Below, piece by piece: positions 6,832-13,731 of a DNA stretch of 14,177 nucleotides. Below the pieces are notes generated by a model that saw nothing but the letters and a program-made list of their open reading frames with translations, did not search any database and was not told the DNA's origin. Positions within the stretch are counted from its first letter, which is position 1. Every line of letters begins with the position of its first letter. Source of the DNA: UBA668 sp043740085 (GTDB lineage: Bacteria > Actinomycetota > Acidimicrobiia > Acidimicrobiales > Ilumatobacteraceae); the NCBI GenBank assembly GCA_043740085.1, contig JAYUCY010000145.1, forward strand, positions 1 through 14,177, read 5' to 3'. Made by a program: the position numbers and the translations under genes.

Positions 6832-7563
6832 GTGTCGCCCCCCAGCCTTGCTCCCTTTCGCTCGACGGGCGACCGTGCAGACATCTCCATTCGCGACGCA
6901 ACGCTCACCTGGTGTGGCGCCTACGTTGTCGGAGCCATTCTTTCCAGCGCTGTCTTTGCCCTCAGCGGCGCACAGCGCACCGCTGATCTCGGCCCCGGCT
7001 GGTTGACCGCAGCATCGTTCGCTCAGTGGATCCCGATGGTGGGGGCAATTTGGTACCTCGGCACCCGACTCGGGGTCGGCAACCTCTCCGCCGACTTTGG
7101 GCTGTCGTTTCGGCCAGTCGATCTGATCGGTGTGCCACTTGGCGTCATCACGCAGCTCGTGCTGGTGCGGTTGGTCTACGTGCCGCTCGAGTCGCTGTGG
7201 CCGCGCACGTTTGCCCTCGACAAAATCGAGGAGCGTGCACGCACAACCTATGAGAGTGCTCATGGCAGCGGTCTGGTGTTGCTGGTACTGGTCGTGGTTG
7301 TTGGAGCGCCACTGGTGGAGGAGCTGACCTATCGCGGCTTGCTGCAGGGCGCCTTTACCCGACGGGTCAACGATTGGATCGGCGTCGTCGTGGTCGCGGC
7401 CTTGTTTGCAGTCGTCCACTTTCAGCCGATCGAGATCCCCGGGCTCTTCGTCGTTGGGCTAGTGCTCGGTATCGGTGCGGTACGCACGGGTCGGCTCGGT
7501 CTTGGCGTGGTGACGCATCTCGCCTTCAATGCGACAGGGCTGATACTGGTGGCGTCGACGTGA
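6832..7563 (+). CDS. CPBP family intramembrane glutamic metalloprotease
   Basis: A 243-residue polytopic protein if started at GTG 6832. The conserved family motifs are present in order: 'EELTYRG' (E163, E164, R168; EExxxR), 'FAVVHF' (H196; FxxxH) and 'HLAFN' (H229, N233; HxxxN). These form the active site in the CAAX-protease/bacteriocin-processing (CPBP, Abi) family, which cleaves substrates in the membrane or has immunity and regulatory roles. Hydrophobic segments lie near 27-45, 58-77, 95-118, 148-160, 184-196 and 203-216. The frame is open back to an ATG at 6664, but that start would lie in the DUF3499 gene and add an arginine-rich segment without family character, so the GTG is chosen. 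The substrate is unknown. The neighbours, envelope and sugar genes, suggest membrane-related processing, but this is inference. Confidence 0.82.
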   Translation: MSPPSLAPFRSTGDRADISIRDATLTWCGAYVVGAILSSAVFALSGAQRTADLGPGWLTAASFAQWIPMVGAIWYLGTRLGVGNLSADFGLSFRPVDLIGVPLGVITQLVLVRLVYVPLESLWPRTFALDKIEERARTTYESAHGSGLVLLVLVVVVGAPLVEELTYRGLLQGAFTRRVNDWIGVVVVAALFAVVHFQPIEIPGLFVVGLVLGIGAVRTGRLGLGVVTHLAFNATGLILVAST

Positions 7564-7624
7564 AAGCTGGCTGTGGTGTCGTGACGCTGAAATCGGCAGG
7601 CTTTCTGAAAGGATGCCCGCCGTC
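7564..7624 (+). promoter_or_regulatory. Spacer with ribosome binding site deciding the GT-C-like start
   Basis: A GAAAGGA purine stretch at 7607-7613 overlaps an ATG at 7613, so the in-frame ATG at 7625, eleven bases downstream of it, is the likelier start. The CTTTC at 7601-7605 could pair with GAAAG at 7562-7566 or with the purine stretch at 7607-7611, a weak possible structure. Confidence 0.4.
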
Positions 7625-10453
7625 ATGATCGACGAGACGCTTACGGACAATGGCTCCGCAGATGACCACCTCAGCGACACGCTGATCGCCGATACCGTGC
7701 CCGCCGACTCGGCCTTCGGGGAACCGACGGGCACGCAAGGGTCGGGGGACCGTTGGGGCCGAGTGTGGAACCGGATCATTCGGCGCCCCTCGAACTGGAT
7801 CAACGCTCCGTGGCCGATGCAGAGAATCGTTCAGTACCTCACCGCACTGGCCGTCGTTGGTGGCTGCACGGTGGCGATGCTGCAGGTGGTTCACCTGGAG
7901 CTGGTGTTTCAGAACAACACGCCCACCGGCGGCGACATGGGCGCTCACGTGATGGCGCCGGCGTACCTACGCGATCACCTGCTACCCAATGGGCAGATCA
8001 CCGGATGGAGCAACTACTGGTACAACGGGTTCCCGCTGTACCGCTTCTACATGGTCGTGCCGGCGCTGATGATCGTCGCCCTCAACCTCATCTTCGCGTA
8101 CGGCGTGGCGTTCAAGATCGTCGTCTGCCTCGGCATTGTCTCCCTGCCGTTCTGCTGCTGGGCCTTCGGCCGATTGGCTCGTTTCCGCTATCCCATTCCG
8201 GAGCTGATGGCGATGGCCGGGCTGGTGTTCCTCTTCGACGAGAGCTTCACCATCTACGGCGGCAACGTCACCAGCACCATGGCTGGCGAGTTCTCGTTCT
8301 CCATTGCGCTGTCGTTTGGCATCCTCGGTCTTGGACTTTTCGCGCGCGGGCTGGAAACGGGCAAGTACCGCAACTGGACAGCCATCCTGCTCGCGCTCGC
8401 CATGCTGTCCCACGGCATCGTGCTGATCTTCGTTGCGCTGGGCGCGTTGCTCATGTGGCTGATCTGGATGGACAAGACCCGCTTCATCTACGGCCTCACC
8501 ATGGGCATCACGGCCCTCGCGCTGACTGCCTTCTGGGTGGTCCCATTCCTGCAGAACCACGCGTACATGACCGACATGAAATACGGTTTTCGCCCCAATG
8601 GTGGTGGCGACAGCTTCTGGGAAATGTTCTTTGACCTCAGCACGTTCTGGAACATCGTGGTCAGTGGCTTTGCGCTGATCGGGTTCATCAGCAGCGTCGT
8701 GAAACGCAACCTCACCGGCGCGTGGTTGGGCATCATGTGCTTTGCCCTCATGGCGGCCGTGTACCTCACTCGCGACAGCCTTCCGGTCATCGGGCTGCTG
8801 TGGAACCCGCGCCTCCTGCCGTTCTTCTACCTGCTGCGTTTCATGCTGATGATGGTCGGCATTGTCGACACCGTGCACTTCGCGGTGAAGGGCATTCGGA
8901 TGCGTGCACCCACCACGCGAGAACGCACCGTCGTCGGTGCCGCTACCGCGGTTGTGGTGGTGTTGGTCGCCAGCGTGGTCGAGCTGTTCTTCTTTCATCA
9001 GATGCCGGGCGCTCGCTACACGACGAAGGACGGCAAGGCCACTTACTCGTGGGGCATTGGTGGATGGGACCCGATCAACGTTGCGGTCGCGGGCAAGACC
9101 GACGCCTACAGCGACGGCTGGACGCGCTACAACTTCGCCGGCTACGAGGGCAGGCCTGCGTACGGCGAGTACAGGGGCCTCGTCGACACGATGGCGGGCC
9201 TTGGTGAGGCCGCCGACCCGAACCTTGGCTGCGGTCGCGCGCTGTGGGAGAACAACAGCGCCAACGGCGCCTACGGCACCACCATGGCACTGATGTTGTT
9301 GCCGCACTGGACCGACGGCTGTATTGCCAGCCAGGAGGGTTTGTTCTTCGAGGCGTCGGGCACGACGCCGTATCACTTCCTCACGGTGGCGGCGATGAGC
9401 CAGAGCAGCTCGAACCCGGTTCGCGAGCTTCGTTACACGGATAACAACGCGGCGGTCGGCGTGCCGATGATGCAGAAGATGGGCATCAAATATTTGATGG
9501 TGTTCACCGAGGCGGCCAAAGCACAGGCCGGCACCCGCAGCGATCTTGAGCTCGTGGCTGAGAGCGGGCCCTGGAACATCTATCGCGTTGCGGAGACTGA
9601 TGTCGTCGTACCGTTGACGGTGCAGCCGGTGGTGGTGAACGGCCGCAGTGGTGACCAGCGTGAGCGCAACCTGGAGCTGGGTACCAGCTGGTTCCAAAAC
9701 TCCGATGAGTGGGCCGCAATCCCGGCCGACGACGGGCCGGCCGAATGGCAGCGAATCGACGTCCAGGTCGACATGGATCGTCGCATTGGGACAGCGCCGA
9801 TGGCACCTGGGCGTCGGGTCGACATTGTGGTGCCGGTTGACACGATCACGCCGGTTGCGCTCGACCCCATCACCGTGACCAATTTCGAGATGGGCGACCA
9901 GACGCTCGGCTTCGATGTGTCGCAGATTGGCGTGCCGGTGCTGGTGAAGGTGAGTTACTTCCCCAATTGGCAGGTCGACGGCGCTGATGGCCCGTATCGC
10001 ATCGCTCCCAACTTCATGGTGGTTGTGCCGACATCCACTCACGTGTCGTTTCATTACGAGGCATCACGACAGGACCGCATCGCATATCTGCTCACCCTCT
10101 TCGGCTTTGTATTGCTCGTGTTCTGGCGTTGGCGCGGCGACGCCAAGCACCGCAGCCCACATCCGTTCGTGGTGACGTCCGGCGGCGTCGACGACTGGAC
10201 GCTGGCAGACCCGTGGGATGCGCAGGGCAGCAGGGGCTACGGCTGGTCGCTCGCCGACGACACGTTGCTGGCTGACGACACGTTGCTGGCCGATGACACG
10301 TTGCTGGCCGACGACACGTTGGTGGAGATCGTGACGCCCGACGATGCGCGGATCGACTCGTTGCTGGAGATCGTGCCGCCCGACGACGCGCGGATCGACT
10401 CGTTGCTGCCTGACGACACACTGGGCGACGACGTGGCACCCGATAGCGTCTAG
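7625..10453 (+). CDS. GT-C-like polytopic membrane protein (PTPS-related/YfhO-like) with acidic repeat tails
   Basis: A 942-residue protein. The N-terminus (1-40) is acidic and low-complexity ('DETLTDNG', 'DDHLSDTLIADT'). Helix 1 (about 70-88) is followed by a loop with 'GGDMGAHV' (102-109; D104) and 'GWSNYWYNGFPLYRFY' (127-142), the pattern of GT-C-type or 6-pyruvoyl-tetrahydropterin-synthase-related (PTPS-related) membrane proteins, where the first-loop aspartate is the expected catalytic residue. About ten further helices follow, with 'GEFSFS' and 'LSHG' segments. The extracytoplasmic C-terminal domain has 'MGIKYLMVFT' and 'SYFPNW' (777-782), as in YfhO-like proteins. A final helix (about 818-837) leads to a cytoplasmic tail of four LADDTL-type and two longer repeats (877-928). 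A lipid-linked sugar transferase is likely but not proven. manB starts six bases after its stop. Confidence 0.7.
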   Translation: MIDETLTDNGSADDHLSDTLIADTVPADSAFGEPTGTQGSGDRWGRVWNRIIRRPSNWINAPWPMQRIVQYLTALAVVGGCTVAMLQVVHLELVFQNNTPTGGDMGAHVMAPAYLRDHLLPNGQITGWSNYWYNGFPLYRFYMVVPALMIVALNLIFAYGVAFKIVVCLGIVSLPFCCWAFGRLARFRYPIPELMAMAGLVFLFDESFTIYGGNVTSTMAGEFSFSIALSFGILGLGLFARGLETGKYRNWTAILLALAMLSHGIVLIFVALGALLMWLIWMDKTRFIYGLTMGITALALTAFWVVPFLQNHAYMTDMKYGFRPNGGGDSFWEMFFDLSTFWNIVVSGFALIGFISSVVKRNLTGAWLGIMCFALMAAVYLTRDSLPVIGLLWNPRLLPFFYLLRFMLMMVGIVDTVHFAVKGIRMRAPTTRERTVVGAATAVVVVLVASVVELFFFHQMPGARYTTKDGKATYSWGIGGWDPINVAVAGKTDAYSDGWTRYNFAGYEGRPAYGEYRGLVDTMAGLGEAADPNLGCGRALWENNSANGAYGTTMALMLLPHWTDGCIASQEGLFFEASGTTPYHFLTVAAMSQSSSNPVRELRYTDNNAAVGVPMMQKMGIKYLMVFTEAAKAQAGTRSDLELVAESGPWNIYRVAETDVVVPLTVQPVVVNGRSGDQRERNLELGTSWFQNSDEWAAIPADDGPAEWQRIDVQVDMDRRIGTAPMAPGRRVDIVVPVDTITPVALDPITVTNFEMGDQTLGFDVSQIGVPVLVKVSYFPNWQVDGADGPYRIAPNFMVVVPTSTHVSFHYEASRQDRIAYLLTLFGFVLLVFWRWRGDAKHRSPHPFVVTSGGVDDWTLADPWDAQGSRGYGWSLADDTLLADDTLLADDTLLADDTLVEIVTPDDARIDSLLEIVPPDDARIDSLLPDDTLGDDVAPDSV
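10253..10324 (+). repeat. Four 18-bp tandem repeats encoding A-D-D-T-L-L
   Basis: The unit gccgacgacacgttgctg occurs at 10253, 10271, 10289 and 10307, with single-base changes in copies 2 (T for C), 3 (T for C) and 4 (G for C). The changes in copies 2 and 3 are synonymous. The copies are in frame in the GT-C-like gene and give residues 877-900. Confidence 0.93.
10325..10408 (+). repeat. Two 42-bp tandem repeats in the GT-C-like gene tail
   Basis: Bases 10325-10366 and 10367-10408 differ at only two positions (gtgacg/gtgccg and gatgcg/gacgcg). They encode two 14-residue copies of the form EIV(T/P)PDDARIDSLL and follow directly on the 18-bp repeats. Confidence 0.92.
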
Positions 10454-10459
10454 CCCCGC

Positions 10460-11830
10460 ATGTCTTCTACCGACCCCAGAGTGCTCGACGAGATCGTTAA
10501 GGCGTACGACGTACGCGGCACCGTCCCCGACCAGATCAACACCGATGTCGCCCATGCGCTCGGTGTTGGTTTCGCCCGCTTCTGCAACACCCCGCGAGTG
10601 CTCGTTGCCCGCGATATGCGGCCATCCGGCCCAGAGCTGGTGGAAGCCTTTTCGCGTGGTGTGATGGAGCAGGGCGCGGACGTTGTCGACCTCGGCCTGG
10701 CCAGCACCGACCTGATGTACTACGCCGCCGGCACGCTGGATTCACCCGGCGCGATGTTTACTGCCTCGCACAACCCGGCGGGATACAACGGCGTCAAGTT
10801 CTGCCTCAGTGGTGCCCGTCCGGTGGGCATCGACACCGGGCTCGACGAGGTGAAGCGGGTAGCTGTCGACGTGCTCAGCGGTCGCGCCCCATTGCACGCT
10901 GCGACTGCCGGTTCGCTCACCCATCGCAATCTGCTCGAAGCATTCGCCGACCACGTGGTGTCGTTCGTCGACGTGGCAGCGCTGCGCCCGCTTCGCGTGG
11001 TGGCCGACACGGCCAACGGCATGGGTGGTTTGGTTGTTCCTGCTGTGTTTGAGCGTTTGCCGCAGATCACCCTCGAGGTGATGTACGGCGAACTGGATGG
11101 CACATTCCCGAACCATCCGGCCGACCCGTTGCAGCCTGCCAACCAGCGCGATCTCCAAGCGCGGGTGGTTGCTGGCGGTTTCGACATTGGTCTGGCCTTT
11201 GATGGCGACGCCGACCGAGTATTCGTCGTCGACGAGGCGGGCCGTGGGCTCAGCGGTAGCACCACCACGGCGCTGCTGGCCGCCGCCGTGCTGCGCTCGA
11301 GCCCGGGTGCCACCATCCTGCACAACCTGATCTGTTCGCGGGCGGTGCCGGAAGTGATTCGCGAAAATGGTGGTGTCCCCGTGCGTACCAAGGTGGGGCA
11401 TAGCTTCATCAAGCAGCGCATGGCCGAGACGAACGCCGTCTTTGGCGGTGAGCATTCCGCCCACTACTACTTCCTGAAGAACTTCCGCGCCGACAGCGGC
11501 CTGATTGCCAGCATGCTCGTGCTCACTGAGGTCAGTCGTGCCCATACCGATCTGTCGGTGATCCGTAAGCCGTTCGAGCGCTACTCGTCCAGCGGCGAGA
11601 TCAACACGCAGGTCGATGACACTGCAGCGGTCATCGAGAAGGTGTCAGCGCAGTTCGCCGGCTTCGAGCAGGACGATCTCGACGGTCTCACCGTCGACTG
11701 TGGTCCGTGGTGGTTCAACCTGCGTCCGTCGAATACCGAGCCGCTGTTACGGTTGAATTTAGAAGCCCCCGATCGCGATTCGTGCGACCAGCACGTCGCC
11801 GAGCTCCTCGCGCTCATCACCAGTCTGTAG
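10460..11830 (+). CDS. manB: Phosphomannomutase/phosphoglucomutase
   Basis: A 456-residue alpha-D-phosphohexomutase that interconverts hexose-6-phosphate and hexose-1-phosphate, giving mannose-1-phosphate for GDP-mannose or glucose-1-phosphate. The four family signatures are present: the phosphoserine loop 'TASHNPAGYNG' (101-111; S103 is phosphorylated), the Mg-binding 'FDGDADR' (247-253), the sugar-binding 'GGEHSAHY' (329-336), and the phosphate-binding 'RPSNTEP' (422-428). Length is normal for the family. Sequence alone does not separate mannose from glucose preference; the actinobacterial neighbourhood (DUF3499, Trm112, AhcY) is that of ManB. It begins six bases after the previous stop with no clear Shine-Dalgarno, so translation coupling is likely, and is followed by the Trm112-like gene after 13 bases. 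Confidence 0.93.
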   Translation: MSSTDPRVLDEIVKAYDVRGTVPDQINTDVAHALGVGFARFCNTPRVLVARDMRPSGPELVEAFSRGVMEQGADVVDLGLASTDLMYYAAGTLDSPGAMFTASHNPAGYNGVKFCLSGARPVGIDTGLDEVKRVAVDVLSGRAPLHAATAGSLTHRNLLEAFADHVVSFVDVAALRPLRVVADTANGMGGLVVPAVFERLPQITLEVMYGELDGTFPNHPADPLQPANQRDLQARVVAGGFDIGLAFDGDADRVFVVDEAGRGLSGSTTTALLAAAVLRSSPGATILHNLICSRAVPEVIRENGGVPVRTKVGHSFIKQRMAETNAVFGGEHSAHYYFLKNFRADSGLIASMLVLTEVSRAHTDLSVIRKPFERYSSSGEINTQVDDTAAVIEKVSAQFAGFEQDDLDGLTVDCGPWWFNLRPSNTEPLLRLNLEAPDRDSCDQHVAELLALITSL

Positions 11831-11843
11831 AAAGGTCGCTGTC

Positions 11844-12080
11844 ATGGCACTCGATCCTCGCCTTGTTGCCGTCCTGGCCTGCCCCGTCGATAAGGGCCCG
11901 TTGTACTACCTCGGCGACGAAGGTGGTCTCTACAACCCGCGTCTGCGTCGTCGCTATGGAGTCCGCGAGGGCATCCCGGTCATGTTGCCTGATGAGGCCG
12001 AATCAGTGGCCGACGCCGAAGCTGAGGCGCTCGATGCTCGAATTGCGAGCGGCGAGCTCACTGCCACGTTTGTGGCGTGA
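11844..12080 (+). CDS. Trm112-family small protein
   Basis: A 78-residue acidic protein. It carries the bacterial Trm112/YcaR pattern: 'VLACPVDKGPLYYL' (10-23), then 'RYGVREGIPVMLPDEA' (38-53). Eukaryal and archaeal Trm112 activates methyltransferases and binds zinc with four cysteines; this protein keeps only C13, so it cannot bind zinc in that way. In actinobacteria such genes commonly lie just after manB, as here. A GAAAGG-type site (about 11829-11835) precedes the ATG by eight bases. The partner is not known, and a methyltransferase partner is only inferred from the family. A hairpin overlaps its stop codon, so it may end the operon. Confidence 0.82.
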   Translation: MALDPRLVAVLACPVDKGPLYYLGDEGGLYNPRLRRRYGVREGIPVMLPDEAESVADAEAEALDARIASGELTATFVA

Positions 12081-12101
12081 CCGGCACCGTCACTGCGCCA
12101 C
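12072..12101 (+). terminator. Hairpin overlapping the Trm112 stop codon, possible terminator
   Basis: GTGGCG (12072-12077) pairs perfectly with CGCCAC (12096-12101), extended by TGAC/GTCA (12078-12081 with 12089-12092) and a three-base bulge. The stop codon TGA lies in the stem. There is only a T-poor stretch (tggtaacttgtt) after it, so termination is possible but not certain. Confidence 0.45.
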
Positions 12102-12104
12102 TGG

Positions 12105-12110
12105 TAACTT
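12105..12110 (+). promoter_or_regulatory. Possible -10 element for the secreted repeat protein
   Basis: TAACTT fits the TANNNT pattern and follows directly on the hairpin after the Trm112 gene. Transcription would start about 60-70 bases before ATG 12184. No good -35 is seen at the usual distance. Confidence 0.3.
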
Positions 12111-12183
12111 GTTGCAGGGCGTGAGAGTCAGTCGCTCGCCGATATTTGTTGTGTCGGTGTGCGTCGAGAAGATTGGTGTTGAC

Positions 12184-13587
12184 ATGCAGCGTTCCAAACC
12201 GTTTCGTCGAGCAGTGGCCTTGGCGTCGTTGTGCGCAATGGTCACCGTGGCCGTTGTTGTTGGCGCGGTCGCCGTGTCCTCGCTGTCAGTCGCGCCCGTG
12301 TTCGCAGCCGGCGAGTGCCTGTGTGCTGGTGGCGAGTATCACGCCCTGACGCCGGAGCGCATATTCGACTCACGTCCCACCTCTTCGATCAACGACGTCG
12401 ACCCACTCGGAGCCAAGCCCATGGGCCCGGCCGAGCCGTCGTTCAATCTGCAACTCCTCGGCAAGGGCGGTGTCCCGGCGTCGTCATCCGACGTGCTGGC
12501 CGTTGCCATCAGTATCACCATTGCGAATCCGGGCAGCGGCGGCTACCTCACTGCGTTCCCGGCTGGCACTGGTGGCACCTCGTCGCTGTTGAACTTTGGC
12601 GCTGGCCAGACCATTCCCAACCTCGCCATTGTGCGCGGCGGCGCCGATGGCAAGCTGACAGTGAAGATCTATGGATCGTCGAATGCCTCCGCCAATGTGT
12701 TGGTCGACGTGCTGGGCTGGTTCTCCTCCAGCAGCTACACCGCCGGCACGCCCGGCGACCCCACCGACGAGCGCGGTGCACGCCTGGTAGTGGTCAACCC
12801 CGCCCGCATCCTCGATACTCGCGGCTCGGCTCCGCTCGGGCCGGGTGTGCAACAGACGCTGCAGTTCCGTGGCGCGAGTGCTGCTGGCACCTCGGTGCCG
12901 GACGACCTCTCCATCGTTGGTGCGTTGGTCAACGTCACCGCTGTGTTGCCCACCGCCAGTACGTTCGTGTCGGTCGTGCCCACCGAGCCGGTGGGCGTGC
13001 CCACCACGTCCAATCTCAATGTTCCTGCCGGGCGAGTGCAGGCGAACCTCGTGATGGTTCCTGTCGGCCCCGACGGCGCCATCCATCTCTATAACTCCGC
13101 TGGCACTACCAACCTGCTGGTCGATGTGATGGGCTACCTGCAGACCGGCGCCGCCGAGAGTTCCCGTGCCGGTCGGGTCATCCCGCTCACCGCTCCGTAC
13201 CGCGCGCTCGACACTCGTCAAACGACATTCGGTGGGGTACCGCTCGGGCCGGGGCAGGCCGAAGACTGGAGCTTCGCTGCTTTTTCGAGCAGTGTGAACA
13301 TTTCCGGTATTGCCGTTGGCAACCAGGCTGCATTGCTGGGCAACCTCACCAACGCCTCGCTGGGTCGCCTGTATCCGAATGTGAGCGTTGAACCTGGCTA
13401 CCTGACGGTCTACCCGGCCGATACACCGACGCTTCCCGAGATCTCCAACCTCAACAACTACGAGTCGTCACCGGTACCGAACATGGCGCTGATCAAGTAC
13501 GGCGCCAACCAAACGGTTCGGGTCTACAACGCTTCTGGTTACGCGCACTACATCCTTGACGTCAGTGCCGTTGTCCTCGCTGACTGA
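12184..13587 (+). CDS. Secreted protein of three related beta-type repeats
   Basis: A 467-residue protein with a signal peptide: MQRSKPFRR, a hydrophobic core (about 10-38) and a likely cut after 'PVFA' near 41. The mature part has three related units of about 120-130 residues. They begin with 'LTPERIFDSR' (55-64), 'VNPARILDTRG' (204-214) and 'TAPYRALDTR' (336-345), continue through 'S-x-LN(F/V)' or 'SNLN' turns and a 'K-x-Y' or 'LYN' or 'VYN' strand, and end with 'NVLVDVLGW' (171-179), 'NLLVDVMGY' (310-318) and 'YILDVSAVV' (456-464). Such repeats are frequent in exported actinobacterial proteins, sometimes attached to wall hydrolases; none is visible here. A C-L-C pair (45-47) lies close to the signal cut. 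GTG codons at 12121 and 12151 are in-frame alternative starts; 12184 gives the most normal signal peptide. Function is unknown; surface binding or structure is inferred. Confidence 0.75.
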   Translation: MQRSKPFRRAVALASLCAMVTVAVVVGAVAVSSLSVAPVFAAGECLCAGGEYHALTPERIFDSRPTSSINDVDPLGAKPMGPAEPSFNLQLLGKGGVPASSSDVLAVAISITIANPGSGGYLTAFPAGTGGTSSLLNFGAGQTIPNLAIVRGGADGKLTVKIYGSSNASANVLVDVLGWFSSSSYTAGTPGDPTDERGARLVVVNPARILDTRGSAPLGPGVQQTLQFRGASAAGTSVPDDLSIVGALVNVTAVLPTASTFVSVVPTEPVGVPTTSNLNVPAGRVQANLVMVPVGPDGAIHLYNSAGTTNLLVDVMGYLQTGAAESSRAGRVIPLTAPYRALDTRQTTFGGVPLGPGQAEDWSFAAFSSSVNISGIAVGNQAALLGNLTNASLGRLYPNVSVEPGYLTVYPADTPTLPEISNLNNYESSPVPNMALIKYGANQTVRVYNASGYAHYILDVSAVVLAD

Positions 13588-13731
13588 GGCACTTGGGGGC
13601 ATCCGTGGGGTTGTGGCTCGCGTCGCCTAAGCTGAACAGCGCTTCGGGCTGATTCGAGACTGCCAGTTGGCACCGGCCCGGTTTCAACCACGTTGCGGCA
13701 CCTCTGCCGCTCCTTCCTGGGAGTAACCACC
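13588..13731 (+). promoter_or_regulatory. Structured leader of ahcY
   Basis: The 144 bases before ahcY contain a possible -10 TAAGCT (13628-13633) and then several consecutive hairpins: AGC-g-C(UUCG)G-GCT (13638-13650), TGCC-AGTT-GGCA (13661-13672), GCGGCA-CCTC-TGCCGC (13695-13710; perfect 6 bp) and CTCC-TTCCTG-GGAG (13710-13723), the last enclosing the ribosome binding site. No known riboswitch consensus was recognised. This suggests post-transcriptional control of ahcY, which is inference. Confidence 0.45.
13718..13723 (+). promoter_or_regulatory. ahcY Shine-Dalgarno inside a hairpin
   Basis: TGGGAG lies eight bases before ATG 13732. GGAG (13720-13723) can pair with CTCC (13710-13713) over a six-base loop, which would hide the site. 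Confidence 0.55.

Noticed and set aside
7982..10054. 690-residue antisense open frame inside the GT-C-like gene
   Set aside because: Very His- and Arg-rich, no recognisable domain and no plausible start region. It is explained by high GC and codon bias of the sense gene.
10253..10408. CRISPR-like array
   Set aside because: The repeats are directly adjacent without spacers, in frame and of coding character, so they are protein tandem repeats.
11707..12183. In-frame extension of the secreted repeat protein upstream to 11707
   Set aside because: It would overlap manB and the Trm112 gene, gives an Arg/Ser-rich segment without family character, and would hide the signal peptide.
13588..13731. 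Classical SAH, SAM-I or SAM-IV riboswitch before ahcY
   Set aside because: The conserved blocks I know for these classes could not be found in the leader. Only a generic structured leader is claimed.
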